Shown one piece after another: positions 40,070 to 49,272 of a DNA stretch of 64,000 nt. The position numbers were made by a program, and so were the translations under genes. Below the pieces are notes generated by a model. The model was not told the DNA's origin and did no database searches. It worked only from the letters and a program-made list of their open reading frames with translations. Position 1 is the first letter of the stretch. Every line of letters starts with the position of its first letter. Source of the stretch: Streptomyces flavotricini (GTDB lineage: Bacteria; Actinomycetota; Actinomycetes; Streptomycetales; Streptomycetaceae); contig NZ_JAINUL010000001.1 of NCBI RefSeq assembly GCF_020639365.1, positions 6,049,650-6,113,649 on the forward strand, read 5' to 3'.

Positions 40070-41515
40070 TCACGCGGGCGCGAACAACACCTTCGCGCGG
40101 CCCGGGTCGGCCTCCGTCAGCCGGACCCGGATGCGGTCGCCCAGCGGCAGCCGCGCGGACGGGGATTCGACCTTGCCGACCACCGCCGGCTCCTCCAGGT
40201 GGACGGTGCCCACGAGCGGCTCGTGCTCCTTGACGTCGATCACGGTCGCCTCGAAGGTCTCGCCGACGAGGTCCTTCAGCAGGGCCGCCTCGACGAGGTC
40301 CACGCACTCCCGCTCGGCCGTGTTGGCCAGCCTGTTCCCGTCGGCCATCCGCTCCGGCAGCGTCTCCAGCGCGGCCAGCGCCCACTGCGGCGGCTCGGCC
40401 CCGGCCACCGCCGCCACGCACAGCTCGCCCGCGTACCGGTCGACGAGCCGGCGCAGCGGGGCGGTGCAGTGCGCGTACGGGGCCGCCACCGCGGCGTGCA
40501 GGAGGGGGTCCGGGGCCCGGCCGCCCGTGAACGCCGTGTAGCCCGCGCCGCGCAGCAGGGCCGTGCACTCCTGGAGGAACGCGGCGTGGGCGGGGAGGTG
40601 CGGGTCGAGGGTGCGGACGAGTTCGGCGTACGGCACGTGGTGGGGCCAGTCGATCCGCAGGGCGGCGGCGCTCCGCCGGAGCCGGCCGACGGCCCCGTCG
40701 GGGGCGCTGGGGAGGGTGCGCAGGATGCCGGCGCCGGCGGCGAGCATCAGCTCGGCGGCCGCCATGCCGGTCATCAGGGAGATCTGGGCGTTCCAGCCGT
40801 CCGCGGGGAGCGGGGCCCGGTAGGCGAGGGTGTACGAGCCGCCGCGCGCGACGATCTCCTGCTCGGGCACGTTCAGGGAGACCCCGCCGCGCTCCTGCTC
40901 CAGGGTCTCGCGGAGCCGGCCGACGTCCTGGAGGAGGGCCAGGGGTTCCTCGGCGGTCCCGGAGTCGATGGCCCGCTGCACGCCGTCGTAGTCCAGTTTG
41001 GCCCGGCTGCGGACCAGGGCGCGGCGGACCCCGGTGGTCTCCACGCGGCCGGCGGGGTCCAGGTCGAACCGCCACAGCAGCGCCGGGCAGGTCTGGCCGG
41101 GCAGCAGGCTGGCCGCATCCTCGGAGAGGACGGACGGATGGAGGGGGACCTTGCCGTCGGGGAAGTAGAGGGTGGTGACGCGGCGGTGGGCCTCGGCGTC
41201 GAGGGCGCCGCCGGGGGTGACGAAGGCGGCGACGTCGGCGATGGCGTAGTGCACGCGGTACCCGTTGCCGCCGGCGCGCTTCGCCAGGTGCATGGCCTGG
41301 TCCAGATCGCGGGAGGCGGGCGGGTCGATGGTGAACAGGGGGAGGTCGGTGGCGTCGACGGCGGGGAGCCGCGGGGCGCGGGCCGCCCGCTCGGCCTCGG
41401 CGAGCACCGGAGCCGGGAACTCCGCGGGCACGTCCAGCTCCGTCCTCAGGTCACGCAGCGCGGCCCGCAGGGCAGCCCCGTCTGCGCCGGTCATGTGCAT
41501 ATGACGGCGTGGCAT
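40070..41515 (-). CDS. RNB-domain ribonuclease (RNase II/R-like)
   Basis: 481 aa, shorter than RNase R because cold-shock domains are missing. The catalytic motif LFTIDPPASRDLDQAMHLA holds the conserved aspartates, followed by HYAIADVAAFV and the LSEDAASLLPGQTCPALLWR region; YAHCTAPLRRLVDRYAGELC is the conserved C-terminal RNB block. A small S1-like tail (VIDVKEHEPLVGTVHLEEPA) ends the protein. It should degrade single-stranded RNA 3' to 5'. Three clustered methionines make the start uncertain by up to 8 codons. Confidence 0.87.
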   Translation of the reverse strand: MPRRHMHMTGADGAALRAALRDLRTELDVPAEFPAPVLAEAERAARAPRLPAVDATDLPLFTIDPPASRDLDQAMHLAKRAGGNGYRVHYAIADVAAFVTPGGALDAEAHRRVTTLYFPDGKVPLHPSVLSEDAASLLPGQTCPALLWRFDLDPAGRVETTGVRRALVRSRAKLDYDGVQRAIDSGTAEEPLALLQDVGRLRETLEQERGGVSLNVPEQEIVARGGSYTLAYRAPLPADGWNAQISLMTGMAAAELMLAAGAGILRTLPSAPDGAVGRLRRSAAALRIDWPHHVPYAELVRTLDPHLPAHAAFLQECTALLRGAGYTAFTGGRAPDPLLHAAVAAPYAHCTAPLRRLVDRYAGELCVAAVAGAEPPQWALAALETLPERMADGNRLANTAERECVDLVEAALLKDLVGETFEATVIDVKEHEPLVGTVHLEEPAVVGKVESPSARLPLGDRIRVRLTEADPGRAKVLFAPA

Positions 41516-41617
41516 GGGTCGAGCGTATTGCGGGTGGCGGCCGGGGGCGCGGCGAGAGCCTTACCCTGGCTCGGGGGCCGCACCCCCTGCGCCGTGTCGT
41601 ACCGAAGGAGAACCACC

Positions 41618-42418
41618 GTGCTCGTGCTGCTGCCGCCGTCCGAGGGAAAGGCCGCCGGCGGCTCCGGCGCGCCCCTGGAGCCGCAGGCGCTGTCGCTGCC
41701 GGGACTGGCCGGGGCGCGGGCGGCCGTGCTGGAGGAACTCGTCGAGCTGTGCGCGGGGGACGAGCTGAAGGCCCGCGAGGTGCTCGGTCTGAGCGAGGGG
41801 CTGCGCGGCGAGGTGGCGAAGAACGCCGCCCTGCGCTCCGCGGTGGCCCGGCCGGCGGGGGAGATCTACACCGGCGTGCTGTACGACGCGCTGGGCCTGG
41901 CCGATCTGCCGGCGGCGGCGCGGAAGCGGGCGGACCGCTCGCTGATGGTGTTCTCGGGGCTGTGGGGCGCGGTCCGGGTGACCGACCGGATCCCCTCGTA
42001 CCGCTGCTCCATGGGCGTGAAGCTGCCGGGGCTGGGCGCGCTGGGGGCGTACTGGCGGGAGCCGATGGCGGCGGTCATGCCGGAGGCGGCGGGGGAGGGC
42101 CTGGTGCTGGACCTGCGGTCCTCGGCCTACGCGTCGGCGTGGAAACCGAAGGGCGAGGTGGCGGGGCGCACGGCCACGGTGCGGGTGCTGCACTCGCAGA
42201 TCGTGGACGGGGCGGAGAAGCGGTCGGTGGTGAGCCACTTCAACAAGGCCACGAAGGGGCGGCTGGTACGGGACCTGCTCGTCGCCGGAGCCGCCCCCGC
42301 GACCCCGGCCGAACTGGTCACGGCGCTGCGCGACCTGGGCTACGTCGTCGAGGCCGAGGCCCCCGCCAAGCCGGCCGGGACCTGGTCCCTCGACGTGGTC
42401 GTCACCCAGATCCACTGA
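41618..42418 (+). CDS. yaaA: YaaA/DUF328 peroxide-stress protein
   Basis: 266 aa, GTG start after GAAGGAGAACCACC. It opens LVLLPPSEGKAAGG, the diagnostic YaaA block, with GEIYTGVLYDALG, FSGLWGAVRVTDRIPSYRCS and KPKGEVAGRTATVRVLHSQI later, then VVSHFNKATKGRLVRDLL. In E. coli YaaA lowers free iron and protects DNA against peroxide; it binds DNA. A stand-alone gene here, closed by a strong terminator. Confidence 0.9.
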   Translation: MLVLLPPSEGKAAGGSGAPLEPQALSLPGLAGARAAVLEELVELCAGDELKAREVLGLSEGLRGEVAKNAALRSAVARPAGEIYTGVLYDALGLADLPAAARKRADRSLMVFSGLWGAVRVTDRIPSYRCSMGVKLPGLGALGAYWREPMAAVMPEAAGEGLVLDLRSSAYASAWKPKGEVAGRTATVRVLHSQIVDGAEKRSVVSHFNKATKGRLVRDLLVAGAAPATPAELVTALRDLGYVVEAEAPAKPAGTWSLDVVVTQIH

Positions 42419-42462
42419 CGGCCGCCGCCCCGGGGCCGACCCGGAGGGGGCGTGCCGGATGG

Positions 42463-42492
42463 CGCTGCGCGGGGGGCGAACCCCGCGCAGCG
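42463..42492. terminator. Bidirectional terminator
   Basis: CGCTGCGCGGGG and CCCCGCGCAGCG form a perfect 12-base stem with loop GGCGAA between convergent yaaA and the primase-like gene. Confidence 0.8.
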
Positions 42493-42500
42493 GACACCCC

Positions 42501-43247
42501 CTAGCGGCTCAGGGGCCAGGCCGCCGAGGGGGTCTGGTCGGCCGTGACCGCGTACGCGGCGCAGGCGTCCGTCAGGGCCGCGAGGAGGGTGAGCGGGTCC
42601 GGGAGGGGGTGTTCCGTGCCGCGGATCCAGGTCACCGCCAGGTCACCGGGGAGGGCGGCCGGGGGGACCAGGACGTAGCTGCCGCGGCAGTGCCAGCGCA
42701 GGCCCGGGTGCTCGTCCATCGTCTCGGGGTGGCAGTCCAGCTCGCAGGGCCACCACTCGTCCTCGTCCTCGGGGGTGCCGCGCGTCGCGGTGAAGAAGAG
42801 CATCCGGGCCTGGTCGCCCGTGCCGCCCGATTCCGCGACCGGGCCGACCTCCACGCCCGCCGCCAGCAGGCGGCCCAGCGCGCTCGCCCCGGCTTCGAGA
42901 GGGACGTCCAGTACGTCGTGGACCATGCCGGTCGCGGTGATGAAGTTCGCCTGCGGCTGGTTGCGCGCCCAGCGCTCGATCTGTGCGGAGTCGGTCGTCG
43001 ACTGCGTCTGCCAGGCGAAGGAGAGGGGGTGGCGTGCGGGGGTGGGACAGCCGATCCGGTCGCACGAACACCGGTAGCCGGCGGGATGGGCGGCGGGGGC
43101 GAGCGGCAGGCCCGCGGCGGCCGCGGACAGCAGGAGCGCCTCGCGTACGTGCTCGGGATCTTCGGGGGAGGGTTTGGGCCGCCGGCGCAGCCACTGGGAA
43201 ATCCTGCTCTGCTCGCCGCGTTTGACGCGGCCGGACTCAGACCCCAT
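42501..43247 (-). CDS. Bifunctional primase/polymerase-like protein
   Basis: 248 aa. The block CSCDRIGCPTPARHPLSFAW is the cysteine/proline motif at the start of Prim-Pol domains (usually GCxCxx..CPxPGKHP). FITATGMVHDVLDVPLEAGA retains the 'D-V-x-x-x' strand, but catalytic aspartates are partly replaced (V-L-D-V-P), so activity is doubtful. Such shortened copies are conserved in Streptomyces with unknown role. Mostly helical C-terminus. Confidence 0.68.
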   Translation of the reverse strand: MGSESGRVKRGEQSRISQWLRRRPKPSPEDPEHVREALLLSAAAAGLPLAPAAHPAGYRCSCDRIGCPTPARHPLSFAWQTQSTTDSAQIERWARNQPQANFITATGMVHDVLDVPLEAGASALGRLLAAGVEVGPVAESGGTGDQARMLFFTATRGTPEDEDEWWPCELDCHPETMDEHPGLRWHCRGSYVLVPPAALPGDLAVTWIRGTEHPLPDPLTLLAALTDACAAYAVTADQTPSAAWPLSR

Positions 43248-43432
43248 CTATCCCCTCACCTCACCGTTTCCCCGGCAGACCCTCACATGGTCCCACCATC
43301 CTGCGGTCCGGGTGACCGCACTGCCCCACCGGGGGGTGGGGGACGGGTGCACGGGGAGCGCACGACAGCAGGCGGAATACCGTCACATACCAGTGAAATT
43401 CGGCCAATTATCCTTGGTCGGTCACCGCCCCG

Positions 43433-44062
43433 TCAGCCCTCGGTGACCTTCGACACCCCACCGAGCACCCGGTCCACCAGCTCGTCCGCGAACGCGTGCG
43501 TCAGTGGGGCCGTTCCCATCAGCCAGCGGTACGTCAGAGGCCCCACCAGCATCTCCACCGTCAGGGGCAGGTCCACGTCCGGCGCGAGCCCGCCGGCCTC
43601 CCGGGCCGCCCGCAACCGCTCCTCGTACAGGGCCAGCTGCGGCTTCAGCAGCTGCTCGGTGAAGCGGGCGCTCAGGTCGGGGTCGGTCGCCCCGGCGGCG
43701 GTCAGGGCGCGCATGGGCGCCTCGTACTTCTCGTCGTTGAACTGGTCGACCGTCGCCCGCAGCACCAGTTTGAGGTCCGCCGCGAGGTCCCCGGTGTCCG
43801 GGAAGCCGGTCCAGCCGCCCTCGGTCTTCGCGTCATCGGCGAGCGCGAGCGAGGCGTCCAGCAGGACCGCCGCCTTCGACGGCCACCAGCGGTAGATCGT
43901 CTGCTTGCCGACGCCCGCCCGGGCGGCGATGGCCTCGATGGTCAGCTTGTTGTAGCCGACCTCCGCGACCAGCGTGAGCGACGCGTCGAGGATGGCCCGC
44001 CGGGAGCGGTCGTTGCGGCGGGCCGGGTCGGGGGCCTTCGCGTCAGGTGATCTGCTGCTCAT
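43433..44062 (-). CDS. TetR-family regulator
   Basis: 209 aa. The HTH reads VGYNKLTIEAIAARAGVGKQ then TIYRWWPSKAAVLLDASLAL, the AcrR-like form with W-W-P-S-K. The ligand domain is typical TetR_C with FTEQLLKPQLALYEERL. It is divergent from the dimethylargininase, and a 12-base palindrome lies between them, so it probably controls itself and that gene. Confidence 0.88.
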   Translation of the reverse strand: MSSRSPDAKAPDPARRNDRSRRAILDASLTLVAEVGYNKLTIEAIAARAGVGKQTIYRWWPSKAAVLLDASLALADDAKTEGGWTGFPDTGDLAADLKLVLRATVDQFNDEKYEAPMRALTAAGATDPDLSARFTEQLLKPQLALYEERLRAAREAGGLAPDVDLPLTVEMLVGPLTYRWLMGTAPLTHAFADELVDRVLGGVSKVTEG

Positions 44063-44080
44063 TCGGACAAATTATCAACG

Positions 44081-44092
44081 CGAGACGTCTCG
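44081..44092. promoter_or_regulatory. Probable TetR operator
   Basis: CGAGACGTCTCG is a perfect 12-base palindrome in the AT-richer gap, 19 bases upstream of the TetR start and about 100 from the DDAH start. Confidence 0.6.
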
Positions 44093-44194
44093 TCTTTGTG
44101 TCATTCCGTAAACCACCCAATCAGTTCACTGCGCGGTTTCCCTTGAGGAGAGACGATTCTCTCGACAACTCTCGTGAGCCGTGAGGAGCCTTCT

Positions 44195-45004
44195 TTGCGC
44201 AGAGTCGCCACACCCCGGCGCTACTTGATGTGCCCACCCGCACACTTCAAGGTCACGTACTCCATCAATCCGTGGATGGACCCCACGAAACCGGTGGACC
44301 TGCCCCTCGCACACGCCCAGTGGGAAGACCTCCGGGACCGCTACCGCTCGCTCGGCCACACCGTCGAGACGCTCGTACCGGACCCCGAGCTGCCCGACAT
44401 GGTCTTCGCCGCGAACGGCGCCCTCGTCGTCGACGGCCGGGTGCTCGGCGCCCGGTTCGCCTACCCCGAGCGCGCCGCCGAGGCGGAGATCCACCTCGAC
44501 TGGTTCCGGTCCCACGGCTTCGAGCACGTCCACGAGCCGTCCCACGTCAACGAGGGCGAGGGCGATTTCGCCGTCACCGCCACCTACATCCTGGCCGGCC
44601 GGGGCTTCCGCTCCAGTCCGCTCTCGCACGACGAGGCCCAGGAGTTCTTCGGCCGCCCGGTCATCGGCCTCGACCTGGTGGACCCGCGCTACTACCACCT
44701 GGACACGGCGCTCTGCGTGCTCGACGGCGACGAGATCATGTACTACCCGCCCGCGTTCTCGCCCGGCAGCCGGGCCGTGCTCGGGCGGCTCTTCCCGGAC
44801 GCGCTGATCGCGGGCGAGGAGGACGCCGCGGCCCTCGGCCTGAACGCGGTCTCGGACGGCCGCAACGTGCTGCTCCCGCAGGCGGCGACCGGGCTGTTCG
44901 AGCCGCTGCGGGAGCGGGGCTTCGAACCGGTCCCGATGGACCTGGGCGAGCTGCTCAAGGGCGGCGGCAGCGTGAAGTGCTGCACCCAGGAGCTGCGGAT
45001 GTAA
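44195..45004 (+). CDS. Dimethylarginine dimethylaminohydrolase / amidinotransferase family
   Basis: 269 aa from a TTG at 44195, preferred because GTGAGGAG lies seven bases upstream; a GTG 21 bases earlier has no ribosome binding site. RRYLMCPPAHFKVTYSINPW, FAANGALVV, the catalytic His in YYHLDTALCVLDGDE, and GGSVKCCTQELRM with the nucleophile Cys near the end mark the guanidino-group modifying superfamily. DDAH hydrolyses methylated arginines to citrulline; ornithine or arginine deiminase activity is possible too. Confidence 0.85.
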   Translation: MRRVATPRRYLMCPPAHFKVTYSINPWMDPTKPVDLPLAHAQWEDLRDRYRSLGHTVETLVPDPELPDMVFAANGALVVDGRVLGARFAYPERAAEAEIHLDWFRSHGFEHVHEPSHVNEGEGDFAVTATYILAGRGFRSSPLSHDEAQEFFGRPVIGLDLVDPRYYHLDTALCVLDGDEIMYYPPAFSPGSRAVLGRLFPDALIAGEEDAAALGLNAVSDGRNVLLPQAATGLFEPLRERGFEPVPMDLGELLKGGGSVKCCTQELRM

Positions 45005-45019
45005 CCCCCCGCCGCGCGG

Positions 45020-46027
45020 TCACGGGGTGGCCGGCGGCCACTCCCGGCCCCAGTCGGCGTCCCGCGCCGCCTTGTAGAGGTCACCGTGGCGCTTGGTCAC
45101 GGTGGCCCGGGTCAGTCCCTCCCCCTGCGGACCGCACAGGTCCAGCAGGACGAGCCCCTTCCGGATCTGCGGCCTCCGCGTGATCCGGGAGGGGACCGGC
45201 TCCACCGGGAAGCGGGTCGCGGCCACGTAGCTGAACTTCTCGTCCTCGTACGGGAGGGACCCGCCCTTGACCTTCCGGTGCAGCGAGGACCGGCTGACCC
45301 GCGCCGAGAAGTGGCACCAGTCCTGGCCGACCTCGATCGGGCAGGTGCCGTCGTGCGGGCAGGGGGCGGCGACCTGCAGCCCCGCCGCGATCAGCTGGTC
45401 GCGGGCCTCGCGGATGCGCAGGTAGCCCTCGGGCGTGCCCGGCTCGACCAGCACCACGGCCTGCCCGGCGCGGGCCGCCTCGGCGACCACGGCCCGGCGG
45501 GCCTCCGGCGTCAGCTCGCCGAGTACGTACGACACCGTCACGAGGTCCGCCTCGGGCAGGGCCAGTCCGGCCCCGATGACGGCCCGGCGCCATTCGGCCG
45601 CGCGCAGCGCCTGCGAGGGGGAGGCCGCCGCGAGCTCCTTGCCGAGGGCCAGTGCCGGCTCCGCCCAGTCCAGGACCGTGGTGCCGCGCGGGCCGTCCCA
45701 GGTGGCGTCCACCGCCCAGGTCGCCGCGCCCGTGCCGCCGCCCACGTCCACGTGGGAGCCCGGGGACCACCGCGGGGCGGCCTCGGCGAGGGCGTCCAGG
45801 GCGGAGCGTACGGCCTCGAAGGTGGCCGGCATCCGGTACGCCGCGTACGCCGCCACGTCGGAGCGGTCGCGCAGGACCGGCGAGTCGGTCGGGGTCCGGC
45901 CGCGGTAGCTGGCGATGAGCCGGTCGACGGCGGCCGTGGCCTGCTTCGGCGGGAGCCCGTCGAGCAGTCCGCCCAGCGCGGTGCGCAGGGATTCGGCGGA
46001 GGTGGGCACGGAGGCGGAGGCGTTCAC
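45020..46027 (-). CDS. Rsm22-like small-subunit ribosomal methyltransferase
   Basis: 335 aa, GTG start. HVDVGGGTGAATWAVDATWD is SAM motif I, and VTVSYVLGELTPEARRAVVA plus VVLVEPGTPEGYLRIREARD are characteristic Rsm22 pieces. CPHDGTCPIEVGQDWCHFSAR holds the conserved cysteines and histidine found in this family, which may bind metal, and LHRKVKGGSLPYEDEKFSYVA follows. Mitochondrial Rsm22 supports ribosome assembly; the bacterial role is poorly known. Confidence 0.87.
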   Translation of the reverse strand: MNASASVPTSAESLRTALGGLLDGLPPKQATAAVDRLIASYRGRTPTDSPVLRDRSDVAAYAAYRMPATFEAVRSALDALAEAAPRWSPGSHVDVGGGTGAATWAVDATWDGPRGTTVLDWAEPALALGKELAAASPSQALRAAEWRRAVIGAGLALPEADLVTVSYVLGELTPEARRAVVAEAARAGQAVVLVEPGTPEGYLRIREARDQLIAAGLQVAAPCPHDGTCPIEVGQDWCHFSARVSRSSLHRKVKGGSLPYEDEKFSYVAATRFPVEPVPSRITRRPQIRKGLVLLDLCGPQGEGLTRATVTKRHGDLYKAARDADWGREWPPATP

Positions 46028-46099
46028 CAGCGAAGTTTACGGCGCCCGCGGGGTCCGGGACGCCGCCATGGGGTGTCGTCGACGTCCCGGAAGCCCGGC

Positions 46100-47440
46100 T
46101 CAGACGGCGGAGTCCCGGTTCTGCCAGGGCCGGCACATGGCGGCGAAGCAGGCCACCGCCAGCAGCGAGCACACCAGCTGGACCAGCGCCATCGGCACCG
46201 CCGTGTCCTCGCCCGCGATGCCGACCAGCGGCGAGGCGATCGCCCCGACCAGGAAGGAGGAGGTACCCAGCAGGGCCGAGGCCGAGCCGGCCGCGTGCGG
46301 GGTGCGCATCAGGGCCAGCGCGTTGGTGTTCGGCAGGACCAGGCCCATCGCCGACATCAGAACGAACAGCGCCGACGCGATCGGGACCAGTCCGACCTCC
46401 CCGAACACCCCGGTGGACATCAGCAGCAGGGAGACCGAGGCCGCCGTGATGACCGCGAGCCCGAAGCCCAGCACCTTGTCCAGCCGGACCCGGCCGACCA
46501 GCAGCTTGCCGTTGACCTGCCCGGCGGCGATCAGGCCGACGGAGTTGAGGCCGAACAGCAGGCTGAAGGCCTGCGGCGAAGCCCCGTAGATCTCCTGCAC
46601 CACGAACGGCGAGGCCGAGATGTACGAGAACAGCGTGGCGAAGGCGAAGCCGCCGGCCAGCGTGTACCCGGCGAAGGCACGGTCGGCGAGCAGCCCGCGC
46701 ATGGTCCGCAGCGCGGAGCCCACGCCGCCGGTCTGCCGCTGCCCGGGCGGCAGGGTCTCCCCGAGGCTGCGCCAGACGACGAGGGTGAGCACGGCGCCGA
46801 CGCCGGTGAGGACGACGAACACCCCCCGCCAGTCGGCGAAGCGCAGGATCTGCCCGCCGATGAGCGGGGCGATGATCGGGGCCACGCCGGAGATCAGCAT
46901 CAGGGTGGAGAAGAACCGGGCCATCTCGACGCCGTCGTACAGGTCGCGTACGACGGCCCGTGCGATGACGATCGCGGCGGACCCGGCCAGGCCCTGGAGC
47001 AGCCGGAAGCCGATCAGCAGCTCGGCGGTCGGCGCGAGGGCGCAGATCGCGGTGGCGAGGACGTAGACGACCATGCCGATCAGCAGGGGCTTGCGGCGGC
47101 CCCACTTGTCGCTCATCGGGCCGATGACGAGCTGGCCCAGTGCCATGCCGGCGAGGCAGGCGGTGAGGGTGAGCTGGATGGTGGCGGCAGGGCTGTGCAG
47201 GGCGCCGGTGACCTGCGGCAGCGCCGGCAGGTACATGTCCATGGACAGTGGCGGGAGAGCGCTGAGCCCCCCGAGTATGAAGGTGACGAGCAGTCCGGTA
47301 CGGCGGGCGGCCGTGAGCGGGGCGGAAGGGGCCCCCGGCGGTATGGCGACGGTCTTCGGCGCGGAAGCGGTCTGCGGTGCGGAGGGCGTTTCGGGCGGCG
47401 GCTCGTGCGAGGGGGCCGCCGCGGGGCCTCTCTCCGACAT
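46100..47440 (-). CDS. Bcr/CflA-type MFS multidrug transporter
   Basis: 446 aa, 12 predicted helices after a ~50-residue Pro/Ala N-terminal tail. SMDMYLPALPQVTGALHSP is the diagnostic first-helix block of the Bcr/CflA group (DMYLPALP), and LGQLVIGPMSDKWGRRKPLL is MFS motif A. RLLQGLAGSAAIVIARAVVR is motif B. It would export drugs by proton antiport. It is divergent from the SDR gene. Confidence 0.9.
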   Translation of the reverse strand: MSERGPAAAPSHEPPPETPSAPQTASAPKTVAIPPGAPSAPLTAARRTGLLVTFILGGLSALPPLSMDMYLPALPQVTGALHSPAATIQLTLTACLAGMALGQLVIGPMSDKWGRRKPLLIGMVVYVLATAICALAPTAELLIGFRLLQGLAGSAAIVIARAVVRDLYDGVEMARFFSTLMLISGVAPIIAPLIGGQILRFADWRGVFVVLTGVGAVLTLVVWRSLGETLPPGQRQTGGVGSALRTMRGLLADRAFAGYTLAGGFAFATLFSYISASPFVVQEIYGASPQAFSLLFGLNSVGLIAAGQVNGKLLVGRVRLDKVLGFGLAVITAASVSLLLMSTGVFGEVGLVPIASALFVLMSAMGLVLPNTNALALMRTPHAAGSASALLGTSSFLVGAIASPLVGIAGEDTAVPMALVQLVCSLLAVACFAAMCRPWQNRDSAV

Positions 47441-47548
47441 GCGGAACTCCAGTCTTTTCGTCGTCTTTTCACACCCCCGACCGGCCCATGCTCTCAGCTA
47501 TCGGAACGTCCGTGGACCGATGCGGCATGTGACGTACCCTGCGGCCCC

Positions 47549-48310
47549 ATGAGCGCAAGTGGGAAGAAGATCGCCGTCGTCACCGGTGCGGGCTCCGGCA
47601 TCGGCCGCTCCGTCGCCCTCGCCCTGGCCGCCGCCGGCTGGTCGGTGGCCGTGGCGGGCCGCAGGACCGAACCGCTGGAGGAGACCGCGAAGGCGGCCGG
47701 GACCGACGCGGACGTGCTGTGCGTACGGGCGGACGTGAGCGATCCGGACGACGTGGCCGCGCTGTTCGCCGCGGTACGGGAGCGGTACGGGCGCCTCGAC
47801 CTCCTCTTCAACAACGCCGGGACCTTCGGCCCGGGCGGGGTCCCGCTGGAGGACATCACCTACGAGGCCTGGCGCCAGGTGGTGGACGTCAACCTGACCG
47901 GGGCCTTCCTGTGCGCGCAGGCGGCCTTCCGGCAGATGAAGGCGCAGGACCCGCAGGGCGGCCGGATCGTCAACAACGGCTCGATCTCCGCGCACGTGCC
48001 GCGGCCGAACTCGATCGCCTACACCGCGACCAAGCACGCGATGACGGGCCTGACGAAGTCCCTCTCGCTGGACGGGCGGCCGTACCGGATCGCCTGCGGG
48101 CAGATCGACATCGGCAACGCGGCCACCGAGATGACCGAGCGGATGCAGACCGGGATCCTCCAGGCGAACGGGCAACTGGCGGTGGAGCCGGTGATGGACG
48201 CCGCGGACGTCGCGCGCACGGTGCTGCACATGGCGGAGCTGCCGCTGGAGGCGAACGTGCAGTTCGCGACGGTGATGGCGACGGCGATGCCGTACATCGG
48301 GCGCGGCTGA
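47549..48310 (+). CDS. SDR-family oxidoreductase
   Basis: 253 aa. VVTGAGSGIGRSVALALAAA is the cofactor motif, LDLLFNNAGTFGPGG follows, INNGSISAHVPR-type strand carries the catalytic serine, and YTATKHAMTGL is the YxxxK site. Substrate not deducible. An unusual long minus-strand open frame covers the region only because of codon bias. Confidence 0.88.
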   Translation: MSASGKKIAVVTGAGSGIGRSVALALAAAGWSVAVAGRRTEPLEETAKAAGTDADVLCVRADVSDPDDVAALFAAVRERYGRLDLLFNNAGTFGPGGVPLEDITYEAWRQVVDVNLTGAFLCAQAAFRQMKAQDPQGGRIVNNGSISAHVPRPNSIAYTATKHAMTGLTKSLSLDGRPYRIACGQIDIGNAATEMTERMQTGILQANGQLAVEPVMDAADVARTVLHMAELPLEANVQFATVMATAMPYIGRG

Positions 48311-48414
48311 TCCCCCCTGACGGGGCCGGCCGGGGCAGGGGGCAGGCCGGGAGCGGTGGGGACCGGTAGGGGCCGGTCGGGAATGCGGGCGTGGGGCCGG
48401 GAGTTGGGACGATC

Positions 48415-49272
48415 ATGACTGAGGTGCTGCGTTACACCGCCTTCTCTGACGACCCGGCCGGGGGCAACCCCGCCGGGGTCGTTCTCGACGCCAGCGGACT
48501 GGACGAGGCCGGCATGCTCCGGATCGCCGCCGCTCTGGGCTACAGCGAGACGGCCTTCCTGACCGCCCCGCCCGAGGGCCTCGGCGCTCCGGAGGGCCGG
48601 TCCTTCACCGTGCGGTACTTCAGCCCCAAGGCCGAGGTGTCCTTCTGCGGTCACGCCACCGTGGCCACCGCCGTGGCGCTGGCGGAGCGGATCGGTCCGG
48701 GCGAGCTGGTGTTCGCCACCCCGGCCGGTACCGTGCCCGTCTCCGTCACCGTGGCGGACGGGGGCCTGCGGGCCGTACTGACCAGCGTCGAGCCGTACGT
48801 CGAGGACGTCGCCCCGGCCGACCTCGCCGAGGCACTGGCCGCGCTGGACTGGCCGGAGGCCGATCTGGACCCGGAAATCCCGCCCCGGATCGCCTACGCC
48901 GGAGCCCGCCACCTGGTGCTCGGCGCCGCCACCCGGGCACGGCTCGCGGACCTCGCGTACGACTTCCCCCGGCTGGAGGCGCTGATGCGGCGCCTGGACC
49001 TGACCACGGTCCAGCTGGTGCACCGTACGGGCCCGGCGCTGTTCGACGTACGGGACCCCTTCCCGGTCGGCGGCGTCGTCGAGGACCCCGCGACCGGGGC
49101 CGCCGCGGCCGCCTTCGGCGCGTACGCGCGCGAGCTCGGCCTCGTTCCGGCGGCCGCCGTGCTCACGCTCCACCAGGGCCGGGACATGGGACGCCCGGGA
49201 GTCCTGACGGTGGAACTGCGCCCGGGCGATGCCCGGATCCGGGTGGGCGGCAGCGCGGTCCGCATCGGATGA
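48415..49272 (+). CDS. PhzF-family isomerase/epimerase-like protein
   Basis: 285 aa. It starts RYTAFSDDPAGGNPAGVVLD, has LGYSETAFLTAP and VRYFSPKAEVSFCGHATVAT, then VEDPATGAAAAAFGAYAREL. These are the two diaminopimelate-epimerase-fold halves of PhzF proteins; the catalytic Glu lies in YSETAF. Small-molecule isomerase of unknown substrate. A second, more divergent family member lies at 54986. Confidence 0.9.
   Translation: MTEVLRYTAFSDDPAGGNPAGVVLDASGLDEAGMLRIAAALGYSETAFLTAPPEGLGAPEGRSFTVRYFSPKAEVSFCGHATVATAVALAERIGPGELVFATPAGTVPVSVTVADGGLRAVLTSVEPYVEDVAPADLAEALAALDWPEADLDPEIPPRIAYAGARHLVLGAATRARLADLAYDFPRLEALMRRLDLTTVQLVHRTGPALFDVRDPFPVGGVVEDPATGAAAAAFGAYARELGLVPAAAVLTLHQGRDMGRPGVLTVELRPGDARIRVGGSAVRIG

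Noticed and set aside
45086..47500. Long plus-strand open frame upstream of the SDR gene
   Set aside because: Antisense shadow of the Rsm22-like and Bcr-type genes; only the part from 47549 has real protein features.
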